Shown in pieces: positions 7,548 through 15,243 of a DNA stretch of 34,233 bases. A program made the position numbers and the translations under genes. The notes under the pieces are model-generated. The model was not told the DNA's origin. It did no database searches and saw only the letters and a program-made list of their open reading frames with translations. The stretch covers positions 1 through 34,233 of the forward strand of contig JABFXY010000009.1 in NCBI GenBank assembly GCA_013361525.1. Direction: 5' to 3'. Each line of letters opens with the position of its first letter. Within the stretch, counting starts at the first letter, position 1. This stretch comes from Polyangiaceae bacterium (GTDB lineage: Bacteria; Myxococcota_A; Polyangia; Polyangiales; Polyangiaceae).

Positions 7548-7664
7548 GTGCGCTGTCGAGGTTCAGCACACACCGGCGCGAATTGGCGCGGCACAGCTGA
7601 CGGCCCCCTTGATGCATCCGGTATGCGGGACTAACCGGGCGTGCGAGATCAGGAGGACGTCACC

Positions 7665-8687
7665 ATGGCCACGAAGATTGCCATCAACGGGTTCGGTCGT
7701 ATCGGTCGCTGCATCGTGCGGGCTCTCACCGAGCGCAAGGTCGCCGACCTCGAGCTCGTCGCGATCAACGACCTGACGGACGCGAAGACGCTCGCGCACC
7801 TCCTGAAGTACGACTCGATCCACCGCGAGTTCCGCGGCGCCGACGTCAAGGCCGGAGACCAGAGCATCTCCATCGGCGGCAAAGAGGTGAAGATCCTCGC
7901 CCAAAAGGATCCGAAAGAGCTGCCGTGGAAGGCGCTCGGCGTCGATCTCGTCCTCGAGTGCACGGGCCTCTTCACCGACAAGGAGAAGGCCTCGGCGCAC
8001 CTCACCGCCGGTGCGAAGCGCGTCCTCATCAGCGCCCCCGCGAAGAGCCACGACATCACGATCGTCATGGGCGTCAACGAAGACAAGTACGACCCCAAGT
8101 CGCACACGATCGTGTCCTGCGGCTCGTGCACCACGAACTGCCTCGCGCCGATGGCGAAGGTGATGCTCGACACGTTCGGTATCGAGCACGGCCTGATGAC
8201 GACGGTCCACTCGTACACCAACGACCAGCACATCCTCGACATCCCGCACCGCAAAGGCGATTTGCGCCGCGCGCGCGCTGCCGCCGTCAGCATGATCCCG
8301 ACCTCGACCGGCGCGGCGAAGGCGCTCAGCGAAGTCATCCCGGAGCTCAAGGGCAAGCTCAACGGCCAGGCGATCCGCGTCCCGACGGTCGACGTCTCGC
8401 TCGTCGATCTCACCGTTCGCACGGACAAGCCGGTCACCGTCGACTCGATCCACGCCGCGATGAAGAAGGCCGCGACCGAGGGCCCGATGAAGAGCGTCCT
8501 CGATTACACCGACGAGGAGCTCGTCTCGAACGACTACATCGGCAATGCCGCTTCGTGCACGTTCGACGCGACGCTGACGCAGGTCATGGGCGACCGCTTC
8601 GCGAAGATCTTCGGCTGGTACGACAACGAGATGGGCTTCTCCCACCGCATGGTCGACCTCGCGCTGCTCCTCGCGAAGAAGGGCTGA
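7665..8687 (+). CDS. gap: Glyceraldehyde-3-phosphate dehydrogenase
   Basis: The protein has 340 aa, standard for the family. It catalyses the NAD-dependent oxidation and phosphorylation of glyceraldehyde 3-phosphate in glycolysis. The N-terminal NAD-binding site is [16 protein letters not shown] carries the Asp that favours NAD over NADP. The catalytic motif [12 protein letters not shown] holds the nucleophilic Cys, and [23 protein letters not shown] and [11 protein letters not shown] are all present. I chose ATG 7665 because AGGAGG lies at 7651-7656. An in-frame GTG at 7641 would add eight residues that other GapA proteins lack. It is the first gene of a gap-pgk-tpiA operon; pgk starts 5 bases downstream. 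Confidence 0.97.
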   Translation: MATKIAINGFGRIGRCIVRALTERKVADLELVAINDLTDAKTLAHLLKYDSIHREFRGADVKAGDQSISIGGKEVKILAQKDPKELPWKALGVDLVLECTGLFTDKEKASAHLTAGAKRVLISAPAKSHDITIVMGVNEDKYDPKSHTIVSCGSCTTNCLAPMAKVMLDTFGIEHGLMTTVHSYTNDQHILDIPHRKGDLRRARAAAVSMIPTSTGAAKALSEVIPELKGKLNGQAIRVPTVDVSLVDLTVRTDKPVTVDSIHAAMKKAATEGPMKSVLDYTDEELVSNDYIGNAASCTFDATLTQVMGDRFAKIFGWYDNEMGFSHRMVDLALLLAKKG

Positions 8688-8692
8688 TCCAC

Positions 8693-9901
8693 GTGAAGAC
8701 CATCGCCGACCTCGCGGCCGCCGATGACGGCCGCGGCCTCGCCAACAAGCGCGTTTTCATCCGCGTCGACTTCAACGTCCCGCTGGACAAGAAGACCGGC
8801 GCGATCACCGACGATGCCCGCATCCGCGAGGCGTTGCCCACGATCCGCTTCGCCATGGAGAAGGGCGCGAAGGTCGTCCTCGCGTCCCACATGGGACGGC
8901 CGAAGCCCGGAAAGAAGGAAGGGCTGAGCCTGGAGATCTGTGGCGCGCGCCTCGCCGAGCTCACGGGCTGGGAAGTGCACGTCCCCGAAGACTGCATCGG
9001 CGACGCGCCGAAGAAGGTCATTCAGGACCTCCGCCCGAATCAGGTCTGTCTCCTCGAGAACCTGCGTTTCCACCCCGAGGAAGAGGCGGACGACGAAGCC
9101 TTCGCGCGCGAGCTCGCGGAGCTATGCGACATCTACGTCGACGACGCGTTCGGTGCGGTCCACCGCGCGCACGCGTCGGTGCACGCGCTGCCGCTCCAGG
9201 TTCGCAACCGCGCGGCCGGCTTCCTTCTCGAGAGGGAGCTGAAGGCTCTCGGTCGCGTCGTTCACAACCCGGAGAAGCCGTTCGTCGCCGTCCTCGGCGG
9301 CGCCAAGGTGAGCGACAAGATCGACGTCGTCGAATCCTTGCTCGCCAAATGTGACGTCCTCGTCATCGGCGGCGCGATGGCGAATACGTTCCTCGCGGCG
9401 CAGGGCAAAAAGATGCAGAAGAGCCTCGTCGAACAGGACAAACTTCCGCTCGCGCGCACCATCATCGAAAAGGCGCGTGACCGAAAGGTGAAGCTCCTGC
9501 TCCCCGTCGACCTCGTCGTCGCGGAAGGTGTCGATGCTTCGAGCGGCACGGTCGTCGCGTCCGATGCCGTCCCCGAAGGTCAAATGGCGCTCGATGTCGG
9601 CCCGAAGACGGTCGACCTCATCAAGAAAGAGCTCGTCAAGGCGAAGACGGTCTTCTGGAACGGTCCGATGGGTCTGTTCGAGACGAAGGCGTTCGCCGAC
9701 GGCACGCTGGAGGTCGCGCGAGCGCTCGCCAAGATCGACGGCTTCACCGTCATCGGCGGCGGCGACAGCGCGGCAGCCGTCAAGGTGGCCGGTGAAGACG
9801 TCGTCAAAGGCATCGATCACATCTCGACGGGCGGTGGCGCTTCGCTCGAGCTGATCGAAGGCAAGAAGCTCCCCGGCGTCGCTGCGCTCGAGGGAGCCTG
9901 A
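8693..9901 (+). CDS. pgk: Phosphoglycerate kinase
   Basis: The protein has 402 aa, starting with GTG at 8693 ([15 protein letters not shown]), 5 bases after gap. It transfers phosphate from 1,3-bisphosphoglycerate to ADP. Substrate-binding motifs [29 protein letters not shown] and [10 protein letters not shown] lie in the N-terminal lobe. [38 protein letters not shown] and [15 protein letters not shown] lie in the nucleotide-binding lobe. The frame stays open upstream through gap, but that extension has no similarity to Pgk and is a GC-skew artefact. A GAAGAAGG stretch at 8676-8683, inside the end of gap, can serve as ribosome site. tpiA starts 3 bases after its stop, so translation is probably coupled. 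Confidence 0.97.
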   Translation: MKTIADLAAADDGRGLANKRVFIRVDFNVPLDKKTGAITDDARIREALPTIRFAMEKGAKVVLASHMGRPKPGKKEGLSLEICGARLAELTGWEVHVPEDCIGDAPKKVIQDLRPNQVCLLENLRFHPEEEADDEAFARELAELCDIYVDDAFGAVHRAHASVHALPLQVRNRAAGFLLERELKALGRVVHNPEKPFVAVLGGAKVSDKIDVVESLLAKCDVLVIGGAMANTFLAAQGKKMQKSLVEQDKLPLARTIIEKARDRKVKLLLPVDLVVAEGVDASSGTVVASDAVPEGQMALDVGPKTVDLIKKELVKAKTVFWNGPMGLFETKAFADGTLEVARALAKIDGFTVIGGGDSAAAVKVAGEDVVKGIDHISTGGGASLELIEGKKLPGVAALEGA

Positions 9902-9904
9902 CCG

Positions 9905-10918
9905 ATGAACCCCTTTCGTAGACCGCTCATCGCAGGAAACTGGAAGATGAACGCGGGCGGCCAGGAGGCCTGCGTTCTAGCGAACGAGGTCGCCGCGAAA
10001 ACGCGGCGCTTCGATCGCGTCGACGTCGTCCTCGCTCCGCCGTTCACGGCGATCGCCGCGGTGGCCCACGAGGTCGAGGAGACGCGCGGCAGCATCGACG
10101 TCGACGAAGGCTTCGGCGTCGGCGTCGCCGCGCAGAACATGCACCACCTCCAATCCGGCGCGTTCACCGGCGAAATCAGTACGCCGATGCTGCGCGACGC
10201 GGGCGCGACGTGGGTGATCCTCGGGCACAGCGAACGCCGCCAGCATTTCTACGAGACCGACCACGGCGTCGCGCTCAAGACCAAGGCGGCGCTCGACGCG
10301 GAGATTCGTCCGATCGTGTGCATCGGCGAGACGCTCGCCGAGCGCGAGGCGGGCGAGACCCTGCAGGTCATCGAGCGGCAGCTTCGCGCATTCATGGCGG
10401 CGTTCGAGCCTTCGCCCGGCTTCGGCGTCATCGCCTACGAGCCGGTTTGGGCGATCGGCACGGGCAAGGTCGCGAAGCCGGAGGACGCACAGGAAGTGCA
10501 CGCGCGCATCCGCGAGCTCCTCGCCGAGGTGAGCGAAGAGGTCGCCGAGGCAACGCGAATCCTCTACGGCGGAAGCGTCAAAGCGGACAACGCGGCCGGG
10601 CTTCTCGAGCAGCTCGACATCGACGGGGCGCTCGTCGGCGGTGCTTCACTCGACGCCGAAGGCTTCGTGAAGATCGTCGAGGCGGCACAACAGGTCGCCG
10701 ACAAGCTCGCCGAAGAAGAGGGCGGGCCGCCGTCGGGCCAGCGCAACGCAGGCGAGCTCGACGCCGACACCGGTGCGGACGAGCGCGATACCGGAGACGC
10801 CACCTCTTCGGAAGAGGGCGCGCCGCCGAGCTCCGCAGACGGCGTCCCCGCGTCCGACGGCGCCGTTGGCATCGAGCCCGACGACGACGACGCGGTCGAC
10901 GATCGCGAGAACACCTGA
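9905..10918 (+). CDS. tpiA: Triosephosphate isomerase with a long acidic C-terminal tail
   Basis: The protein has 337 aa; normal TIM is about 250. Residues 1-262 form a complete TIM barrel: GNWKMN (K14), GHSERR (H108), AYEPVWAIGTG (E179), and phosphate-loop motifs LYGGSVKADN and GALVGGASLD. It interconverts dihydroxyacetone phosphate and glyceraldehyde 3-phosphate. Residues from about 266 to the end (AEEEGGPPSGQRNAG onwards) are extra. They are rich in Asp, Glu, Ser, Pro and Gly, have no predicted structure, and are strongly acidic toward the end (EPDDDDAVDDRENT). The tail is in frame, uses the same codon style and ends in TGA, so it appears real. It may affect solubility or partner binding; unknown. 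Last gene of the tight gap-pgk-tpiA run. Confidence 0.95.
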   Translation: MNPFRRPLIAGNWKMNAGGQEACVLANEVAAKTRRFDRVDVVLAPPFTAIAAVAHEVEETRGSIDVDEGFGVGVAAQNMHHLQSGAFTGEISTPMLRDAGATWVILGHSERRQHFYETDHGVALKTKAALDAEIRPIVCIGETLAEREAGETLQVIERQLRAFMAAFEPSPGFGVIAYEPVWAIGTGKVAKPEDAQEVHARIRELLAEVSEEVAEATRILYGGSVKADNAAGLLEQLDIDGALVGGASLDAEGFVKIVEAAQQVADKLAEEEGGPPSGQRNAGELDADTGADERDTGDATSSEEGAPPSSADGVPASDGAVGIEPDDDDAVDDRENT

Positions 10919-10969
10919 GCGTGGCGTTTCTGCCGGGGCCGAGGGTAGGGCGCGTCGCGGTGTTTTTTT

Positions 10970-11030
10970 GCGCCGGCGGGGTGACCCCCGGTTCTGCGGC
11001 TCGCTGCGCTCGCCCCGACCCCACCGGCGC
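10970..11030. repeat. Imperfect inverted repeat after tpiA
   Basis: GCGCCGG-C-GGGG (10970-10981) pairs with CCCC-A-CCGGCGC (11019-11030): 11 of 12 positions, with a 37-base interior that includes GGTTCTGCGGCTCGCTGCGC. A run of seven T lies just before the left arm (10962-10968), the wrong side for a + strand intrinsic terminator. It may be a dispersed intergenic repeat or an attenuating structure between the glycolytic genes and the next gene. Confidence 0.4.
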
Positions 11031-11068
11031 GACTTGATCCGGCCCACCGGCTGGCTTCAGACTCCGGC

Positions 11069-11626
11069 ATGGTCCGAACGCTCCGCTCGCTGACGAACCG
11101 AATCTCACCCAAAGGGCTCGGCTGCGGATGCGGCGCGGTCGTGCTCGGCATCATCGCCGCCATCATCGCGCTCGTCGTTCAACGCTGCGTGCCGCAGAGC
11201 GACGAAGGCGCGGAGGCCGACGCCGCTCCGCGGATGCTGCTCGGCCGCGTCTGGTTCGACAAGCTCCCGGATCGACGGACCGATTCGATCGATCTCTGGA
11301 TCTTCTTCGGCGGCGGAATCGGGCTTCACGAGAACGGCTCGTCCTACCGCGCGTCGTTCGATCTTTTCGAGTTCGAGCGGCAGGGCTCGAGGCTCGAGGG
11401 CAGCTATCTGCACGACAAGAAGAAGCTGAAGACGGCGTTTTCGGTGCGCGCCTGCGACGATCACCCGCCGTTCGACCTGTGTCTCACCCTCGACGCCGTC
11501 GACGGAAAGAAGGTCGAGCTCTACGGCTTCGGCGACGAGGAAGAGATGGAGCGCGCCGCCCCTGGAACCAAAGGTGTTCTGCAGGCCGCAAAGGCCCGCG
11601 GCGAACATGTGAAGGGAAGCAAGTAG
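11069..11626 (+). CDS. Hypothetical single-pass membrane-anchored protein
   Basis: The protein has 185 aa and I do not recognise a family. A short basic N-terminus (VRTLRSLTNRISPKG) is followed by GCGCG and one hydrophobic segment (AVVLGIIAAIIALVV, about 23-37), then CVPQSDEG. The remainder is soluble and mixed alpha/beta. It has an acidic/aromatic strand region (SIDLWIFFGGGIGLHENG), two Cys (VRACDDHPPFDLCLTLD) that could form a disulfide, and a Lys-rich end. The topology suggests a cytoplasmic N-terminus with an exported domain. It lies between tpiA and secG, 150 and 73 bases away, on the same strand. Confidence 0.75.
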   Translation: MVRTLRSLTNRISPKGLGCGCGAVVLGIIAAIIALVVQRCVPQSDEGAEADAAPRMLLGRVWFDKLPDRRTDSIDLWIFFGGGIGLHENGSSYRASFDLFEFERQGSRLEGSYLHDKKKLKTAFSVRACDDHPPFDLCLTLDAVDGKKVELYGFGDEEEMERAAPGTKGVLQAAKARGEHVKGSK

Positions 11627-11699
11627 CGCTCCCGCCGGTTTCGCGGTAACTCCCCTCCCGCGTCCGGTTCACCCGGGCGCAAAACCGCCCGAGATACCG

Positions 11700-12005
11700 A
11701 TGCTGCACTCGTTCTTGAACGTCGTTCACATCTTCGTTTGCTTGTTCCTCATCCTCGTCGTGCTCCTCCAGCAGGGCAAAGGCGGCGGTCTGGGCGGGCT
11801 CGGAGGCGGCGCGACCCAGGTCTTCGGCGGCCGCGGCGCCGGTAACTTCATGACCCGCCTCACCGCGATCTGCGCGACGATCTTCATGCTGACCAGCATG
11901 CTGCTCGCGTACATCTCGTCCGGCGGCGACCGCGCGATTCGCGAATACAAAGAGAAAGAGCAGCACCAGCAGCCGGCGCCTCCCGCGCCTCCGCCTGCCA
12001 AGTAA
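11700..12005 (+). CDS. secG: Protein translocase subunit SecG
   Basis: The protein has 101 aa with two membrane helices (about 3-22 and 50-71). The conserved SecG loop LLQQGKGGGLGGLGGGATQVFGG lies between them, with NFMTRLTAI before helix 2. The C-terminal tail is charged, then Pro/Ala-rich (QQPAPPAPPPAK). SecG is the accessory subunit of the SecYEG channel. Its place after gap-pgk-tpiA is a known bacterial arrangement, although here one unknown gene intervenes. The next gene starts 18 bases downstream. Confidence 0.95.
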   Translation: MLHSFLNVVHIFVCLFLILVVLLQQGKGGGLGGLGGGATQVFGGRGAGNFMTRLTAICATIFMLTSMLLAYISSGGDRAIREYKEKEQHQQPAPPAPPPAK

Positions 12006-12023
12006 AGCTCGAGGGTCGATCGC

Positions 12024-13505
12024 GTGACGCAGGGGGCTCCCCCGCTCGAGCGTGGGACGCCCCCACGCGTCTCGTTGGGACAGGAGCTGGCGCTGCTCTC
12101 CGCGCTGAAGCTCACCGTTTCGGCGGCGCTCCTCGTCACCGGCTTTCAGGGCATCAGCGACGACGACTTCGCGCGTGTCGTCATCGCGCAGGACTTCGCG
12201 CACGCACCCAAGCTCGACCCGAGCGGCACGAGCTGGCTGCCATTTCCCTTCTGGCTGAACGGCCTCGTGATGATGCTCTTCGGCGGAAGCCTCGCGGTCG
12301 CCCGCGCCGTCGCCATCGCGCTCGGCGTCGCCTCCGTCCTGCTCGTGCGCCTCGCCGCGCAGTGGATGACCGGTGATCGTGTGACGGCATTCGCCGCAGC
12401 CGCGCTCGCCGCCGTCTTACCGTGGAGTGTGCGACTCGGCGTCTCCACCGTGCCCGAGCTGCCGACGGCCGCGCTCACGCTCGTCGCCATTGCGTCGCTG
12501 TCGCCGTCGGCGACTGCGAAGTCCGCCGGACGCCCGCTCTTCGGCGCGCTCGCCCTCTTTGCCGCGACGCTGAGCCGGTACGAGCCTTGGTTCGTCGCGA
12601 TCGGATTCGTCGCGATTCTCGTTTACGAATCGATCCGCGAGCGGCAGTTGCCTGCGCTGCGAGCGGCAGCGATGGGCATTGCGATAGCAGGCCCCGTCGT
12701 ATGGTCGTTGTGGAACCACCACGCACACGGCTATGCGCTCCATTATCTCGACCGCGTCGCGGCCTACAAACAGGCTGTCGACCAAGGCGCCGTCGCTGCA
12801 CGAATTTTCGATTACGTCTTTGCCGTGTTTCGTGCCGAGCCCGAGCTTTTGCTCGTCCTCGGCTATTTGGTATTTCGATGGTGGAAGGGGGGACGCTCCC
12901 AACGCCCCAGTCCATTCGCCGCATTTGGGCGCGCCGCGCTGATCTTGGGCTTCGTCTTCGTCACCCTGACCCTGTCGAGCGTCAAAGGCGGCGCGCCCAC
13001 CCACCACGCCGAGCGCGCGCTGTTGGTGGTGCACCTGACCGCCGTGGTCCTGTGCGCAGCGCTGTTCGTCCACGCAATTCGCCACAAGAACCTCGGCTCG
13101 CCGCACATCCTGTTCGCGCTCGTCCTCGCCGTCGTCCCGGGGCTCTACATTTTGCGCTCCTGGTTTCTCTACAAAGAGACGTTCGCCAAACGTCACGACG
13201 AAGTTCATGTCGGCGAAGAGGTCGCGCGAGCCGTGCCTGCCGACGAGCGCGTGCTCGTCGAAGTCGTCGACTACGGCTTTTTCGCCGTCGAAGCGGGCGC
13301 TGCGCGGCCCTGGTCGTTCGAGATGTCGAGCCCCATTCATCCGGCGACGGGCGCCGAGAAGCTCAGCCTCGAAGCCCTCGCCGATCGGGCGCGCGCAAAA
13401 GACATTCATTATCTCACCGCCGTCGCCGGTGGGGAAGCGCCGGGCGTCGCGAAGATCGTTTGCCACGGCTGGTGGTGTCTCTACGCGATCGAGGACCGAC
13501 CATGA
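12024..13505 (+). CDS. Polytopic GT-C-type glycosyltransferase (PMT/ArnT-like)
   Basis: The protein has 493 aa with a GTG start and a GAGGG ribosome site at 12011-12015. Roughly ten hydrophobic segments span residues 20-370. The first exported loop contains GISDDDFARVV, an acidic pair in the position of the GT-C catalytic Asp. WLPFPFWLNGLVMMLFG follows, and this arrangement matches family 39/83 lipid-linked sugar transferases. The C-terminal ~110 residues are soluble (KRHDEVHVGEEVARAVPADE). It would use a polyprenyl-phosphate sugar donor on the periplasmic face; donor and acceptor are not evident. Its stop overlaps the ATG of the next gene by four bases (ATGA), so it is translationally coupled to the nucleotide-sugar enzyme. 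Confidence 0.8.
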   Translation: MTQGAPPLERGTPPRVSLGQELALLSALKLTVSAALLVTGFQGISDDDFARVVIAQDFAHAPKLDPSGTSWLPFPFWLNGLVMMLFGGSLAVARAVAIALGVASVLLVRLAAQWMTGDRVTAFAAAALAAVLPWSVRLGVSTVPELPTAALTLVAIASLSPSATAKSAGRPLFGALALFAATLSRYEPWFVAIGFVAILVYESIRERQLPALRAAAMGIAIAGPVVWSLWNHHAHGYALHYLDRVAAYKQAVDQGAVAARIFDYVFAVFRAEPELLLVLGYLVFRWWKGGRSQRPSPFAAFGRAALILGFVFVTLTLSSVKGGAPTHHAERALLVVHLTAVVLCAALFVHAIRHKNLGSPHILFALVLAVVPGLYILRSWFLYKETFAKRHDEVHVGEEVARAVPADERVLVEVVDYGFFAVEAGAARPWSFEMSSPIHPATGAEKLSLEALADRARAKDIHYLTAVAGGEAPGVAKIVCHGWWCLYAIEDRP

Positions 13506-15190
13506 CCACGTTCGTCCACGACACCGCGGTCGTCGAGCCCGGCGCAACCATCGGTGACGAAACGAAGATCTGGCACCACTGTCATGTCATGCGCGGCGCG
13601 CGCGTCGGCGCGCGTGCCGTCCTCGGCAAAGACGTCTTCGTCGCGAGCACCGCCAGTATCGGCGAACGCGTCAAAATCCAAAACGGTGTCAGCGTCTACG
13701 ATGGTGTCACCCTCGAGGACGACGTATTCGTCGGCCCTCACGCCGTGTTCACCAACGTCGAGAACCCTCGCGCGTTCGTCGATCGACGTGCCGAGCTGCA
13801 GAAAACCATCGTTCGACGCGGCGCCACCCTCGGCGCCGGCGCCATCATCGTTTGTGGCCACACCATCGGTGAATATGCCTTTGTCGCTGCGGGTGCGGTG
13901 GTGACCAAAGACGTGCCCGCCTTCGCCTTGGTTGCGGGCAACCCGGCGCGACGCATCGGCTGGATGTCGCGCGCCGGGCACCGATTGCCGGAGGGCAACG
14001 ACGTCCAGTGCCCCGTCACCCGCGAGCGCTACCGAATCGACGGCGAAGTCTGCAATCCCGTCTCCGACGAGCCTCCCCCCGAGAAAATCCCCCTCCAGGA
14101 CATCGCCGCCGAAACCAAGTTCTTCGAACCCAAGCTCCGCGCTGCGTTCGACCGGGTCCTCGCGGGCGGCGTCTTCATCATGGGGAGCGAGGTCACCGCG
14201 CTCGAGCGCTCGATGACCGATCTGCTCCACGTCGAGCACGCCGTGGGCGTCTCCAGCGGCACTGATGCCCTCCTCGTCTCTCTGATGGCTTTGGGGATCG
14301 GTCCCGGCGACGAGGTCATCACCACGCCGCTTTCGTTCTTCGCCACCGTCGGCGCGATTCTTCGTCTCGGCGCCAAACCAGTCTTCGCCGACATCGACCT
14401 CGCCACGCAGAACATCGACCCCGAGCGGGTACGCCAAGCAATTACGGACAAGACCAAAGCGATTTTGCCCGTCCACCTGTTCGGCCGCCCCGTCGACCTG
14501 AAGGTCTTCGACATCGCCGCCGAACGCGGCATTCCCGTCGTCGAGGACGCAGCGCAGGCCCTCGGCGCCACCACCGACCGCGGTCACGTCGGCGGATTGG
14601 GCACCATCGGCTGCTTCTCCTTCTTCCCGACGAAGAACCTCGGCGCCCTGGGGGACGGCGGCCTCGTCGTCACGAACGACGCCAAGCTCGCCGAGCGCGT
14701 GCGTTTATTGCGAGCTCACGGCGCCAAGCCCAAGTACCACCACGTCGCGCTGGGCGGCAATTTCCGATTGGATGCGCTGCAGGCTGCGTTTTTGAGGGAG
14801 AAGCTGCCGTATCTAGAGGAGCTCACGGAGCGGCGAAGGGTGAATGCGGCGGCGTACCGCGAGGGGTTAGGGGAGCTCGAGGCCGAGGGAAGGATCGTGT
14901 TGCCCCCCGAGCATCCCGGGCATGTGTTTCACCAGTATGTGGTGAGGACGGCGCGACGCGACGAGGTGAAGGCGACGCTGGCGGAGGTCGGTGTTGAGAC
15001 TGCCGTTTACTACCCGGAGCCACTTCATCGTATGCCTGTGTTCGGCACTGCGCAGGCCGGCGACGACATGACCAACGCCCAAAAGACATGCCGCGAGAAT
15101 CTGGCGCTGCCGATCAATCCGTGGCTCACCGCTATCGGCCTTCGTCGGATCGTCAACCAGTTGCGAATCGACCTGGCCGACAGCGACTGA
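13502..15190 (+). CDS. Fusion: WbpD/WlbB-type N-acetyltransferase + WbpE-type PLP aminotransferase
   Basis: The protein has 562 aa in two complete domains. Residues 1-175 form a left-handed beta-helix acetyltransferase: IWHHCHVMRGARVG, KIQNGVSVYDGVTLEDDVFV, VFTNVENPRA, HTIGEYAFVAAGAVV and ARRIGWMSRAG, closely matching WbpD/WlbB. A linker contains CPVTRERYRIDGEVC. Residues ~205-562 are a DegT/DnrJ/EryC1 aminotransferase: GVSSGTDALLVSLMALGIGP, TPLSFFATVGAILRLGA, VEDAAQALGA, the PLP Lys378 in SFFPTKNLGALGDGG, GGNFRLDALQAAFL and the C-terminal YYPEPLH. In the separate-enzyme pathway (P. aeruginosa, Bordetella) the aminotransferase makes UDP-GlcNAc(3N)A and WbpD acetylates it to UDP-GlcNAc(3NAc)A. 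Here both steps sit in one chain. The start is ATG 13502, overlapping the upstream glycosyltransferase. The upstream pathway genes (WbpA/WbpB types) are not in the window. Confidence 0.93.
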   Translation: MTTFVHDTAVVEPGATIGDETKIWHHCHVMRGARVGARAVLGKDVFVASTASIGERVKIQNGVSVYDGVTLEDDVFVGPHAVFTNVENPRAFVDRRAELQKTIVRRGATLGAGAIIVCGHTIGEYAFVAAGAVVTKDVPAFALVAGNPARRIGWMSRAGHRLPEGNDVQCPVTRERYRIDGEVCNPVSDEPPPEKIPLQDIAAETKFFEPKLRAAFDRVLAGGVFIMGSEVTALERSMTDLLHVEHAVGVSSGTDALLVSLMALGIGPGDEVITTPLSFFATVGAILRLGAKPVFADIDLATQNIDPERVRQAITDKTKAILPVHLFGRPVDLKVFDIAAERGIPVVEDAAQALGATTDRGHVGGLGTIGCFSFFPTKNLGALGDGGLVVTNDAKLAERVRLLRAHGAKPKYHHVALGGNFRLDALQAAFLREKLPYLEELTERRRVNAAAYREGLGELEAEGRIVLPPEHPGHVFHQYVVRTARRDEVKATLAEVGVETAVYYPEPLHRMPVFGTAQAGDDMTNAQKTCRENLALPINPWLTAIGLRRIVNQLRIDLADSD

Positions 15191-15196
15191 TTCTTC

Positions 15197-15230
15197 CTCC
15201 CACGGACTTGAACGCGTTTGGTCGTGGGGG
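15197..15230 (+). terminator. Hairpin after the fusion gene
   Basis: CTCCCACGG (15197-15205) pairs with TCGTGGGGG (15222-15230), with two G-T pairs and a 16-base loop, 6 bases after the stop at 15190. No T run follows, so it is a weak terminator candidate. Confidence 0.3.
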
Positions 15231-15243
15231 CAACCTACGACGC

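Noticed and set aside
7610..7640. Sigma-70-like promoter TTGATG - 17 - TAACCG upstream of gap
   Set aside because: The -10 match is poor (three of six), so position alone does not support it.
7563..8645. 360-codon antisense ORF over gap
   Set aside because: Shadow of the gap gene; no domain and no ribosome site.
7925..8692. Upstream extension of the pgk frame through gap
   Set aside because: It overlaps a certain gene in another frame and encodes low-complexity Arg/His-rich sequence. Pgk homology starts at GTG 8693.
10920..10970. Intrinsic terminator after tpiA based on the T run at 10962-10968
   Set aside because: The only stem before the T run is a few base pairs (CGCG-T-CGCG). The larger inverted repeat comes after the T run.
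12422..13501. N-terminal extension of the fusion protein frame
   Set aside because: It overlaps the membrane glycosyltransferase out of frame, is basic low-complexity, and the acetyltransferase domain begins right at ATG 13502.
12417..13547. 376-codon antisense ORF over the glycosyltransferase gene
   Set aside because: Arg/Asp/Glu-rich shadow without a domain; the sense protein has clear membrane helices.
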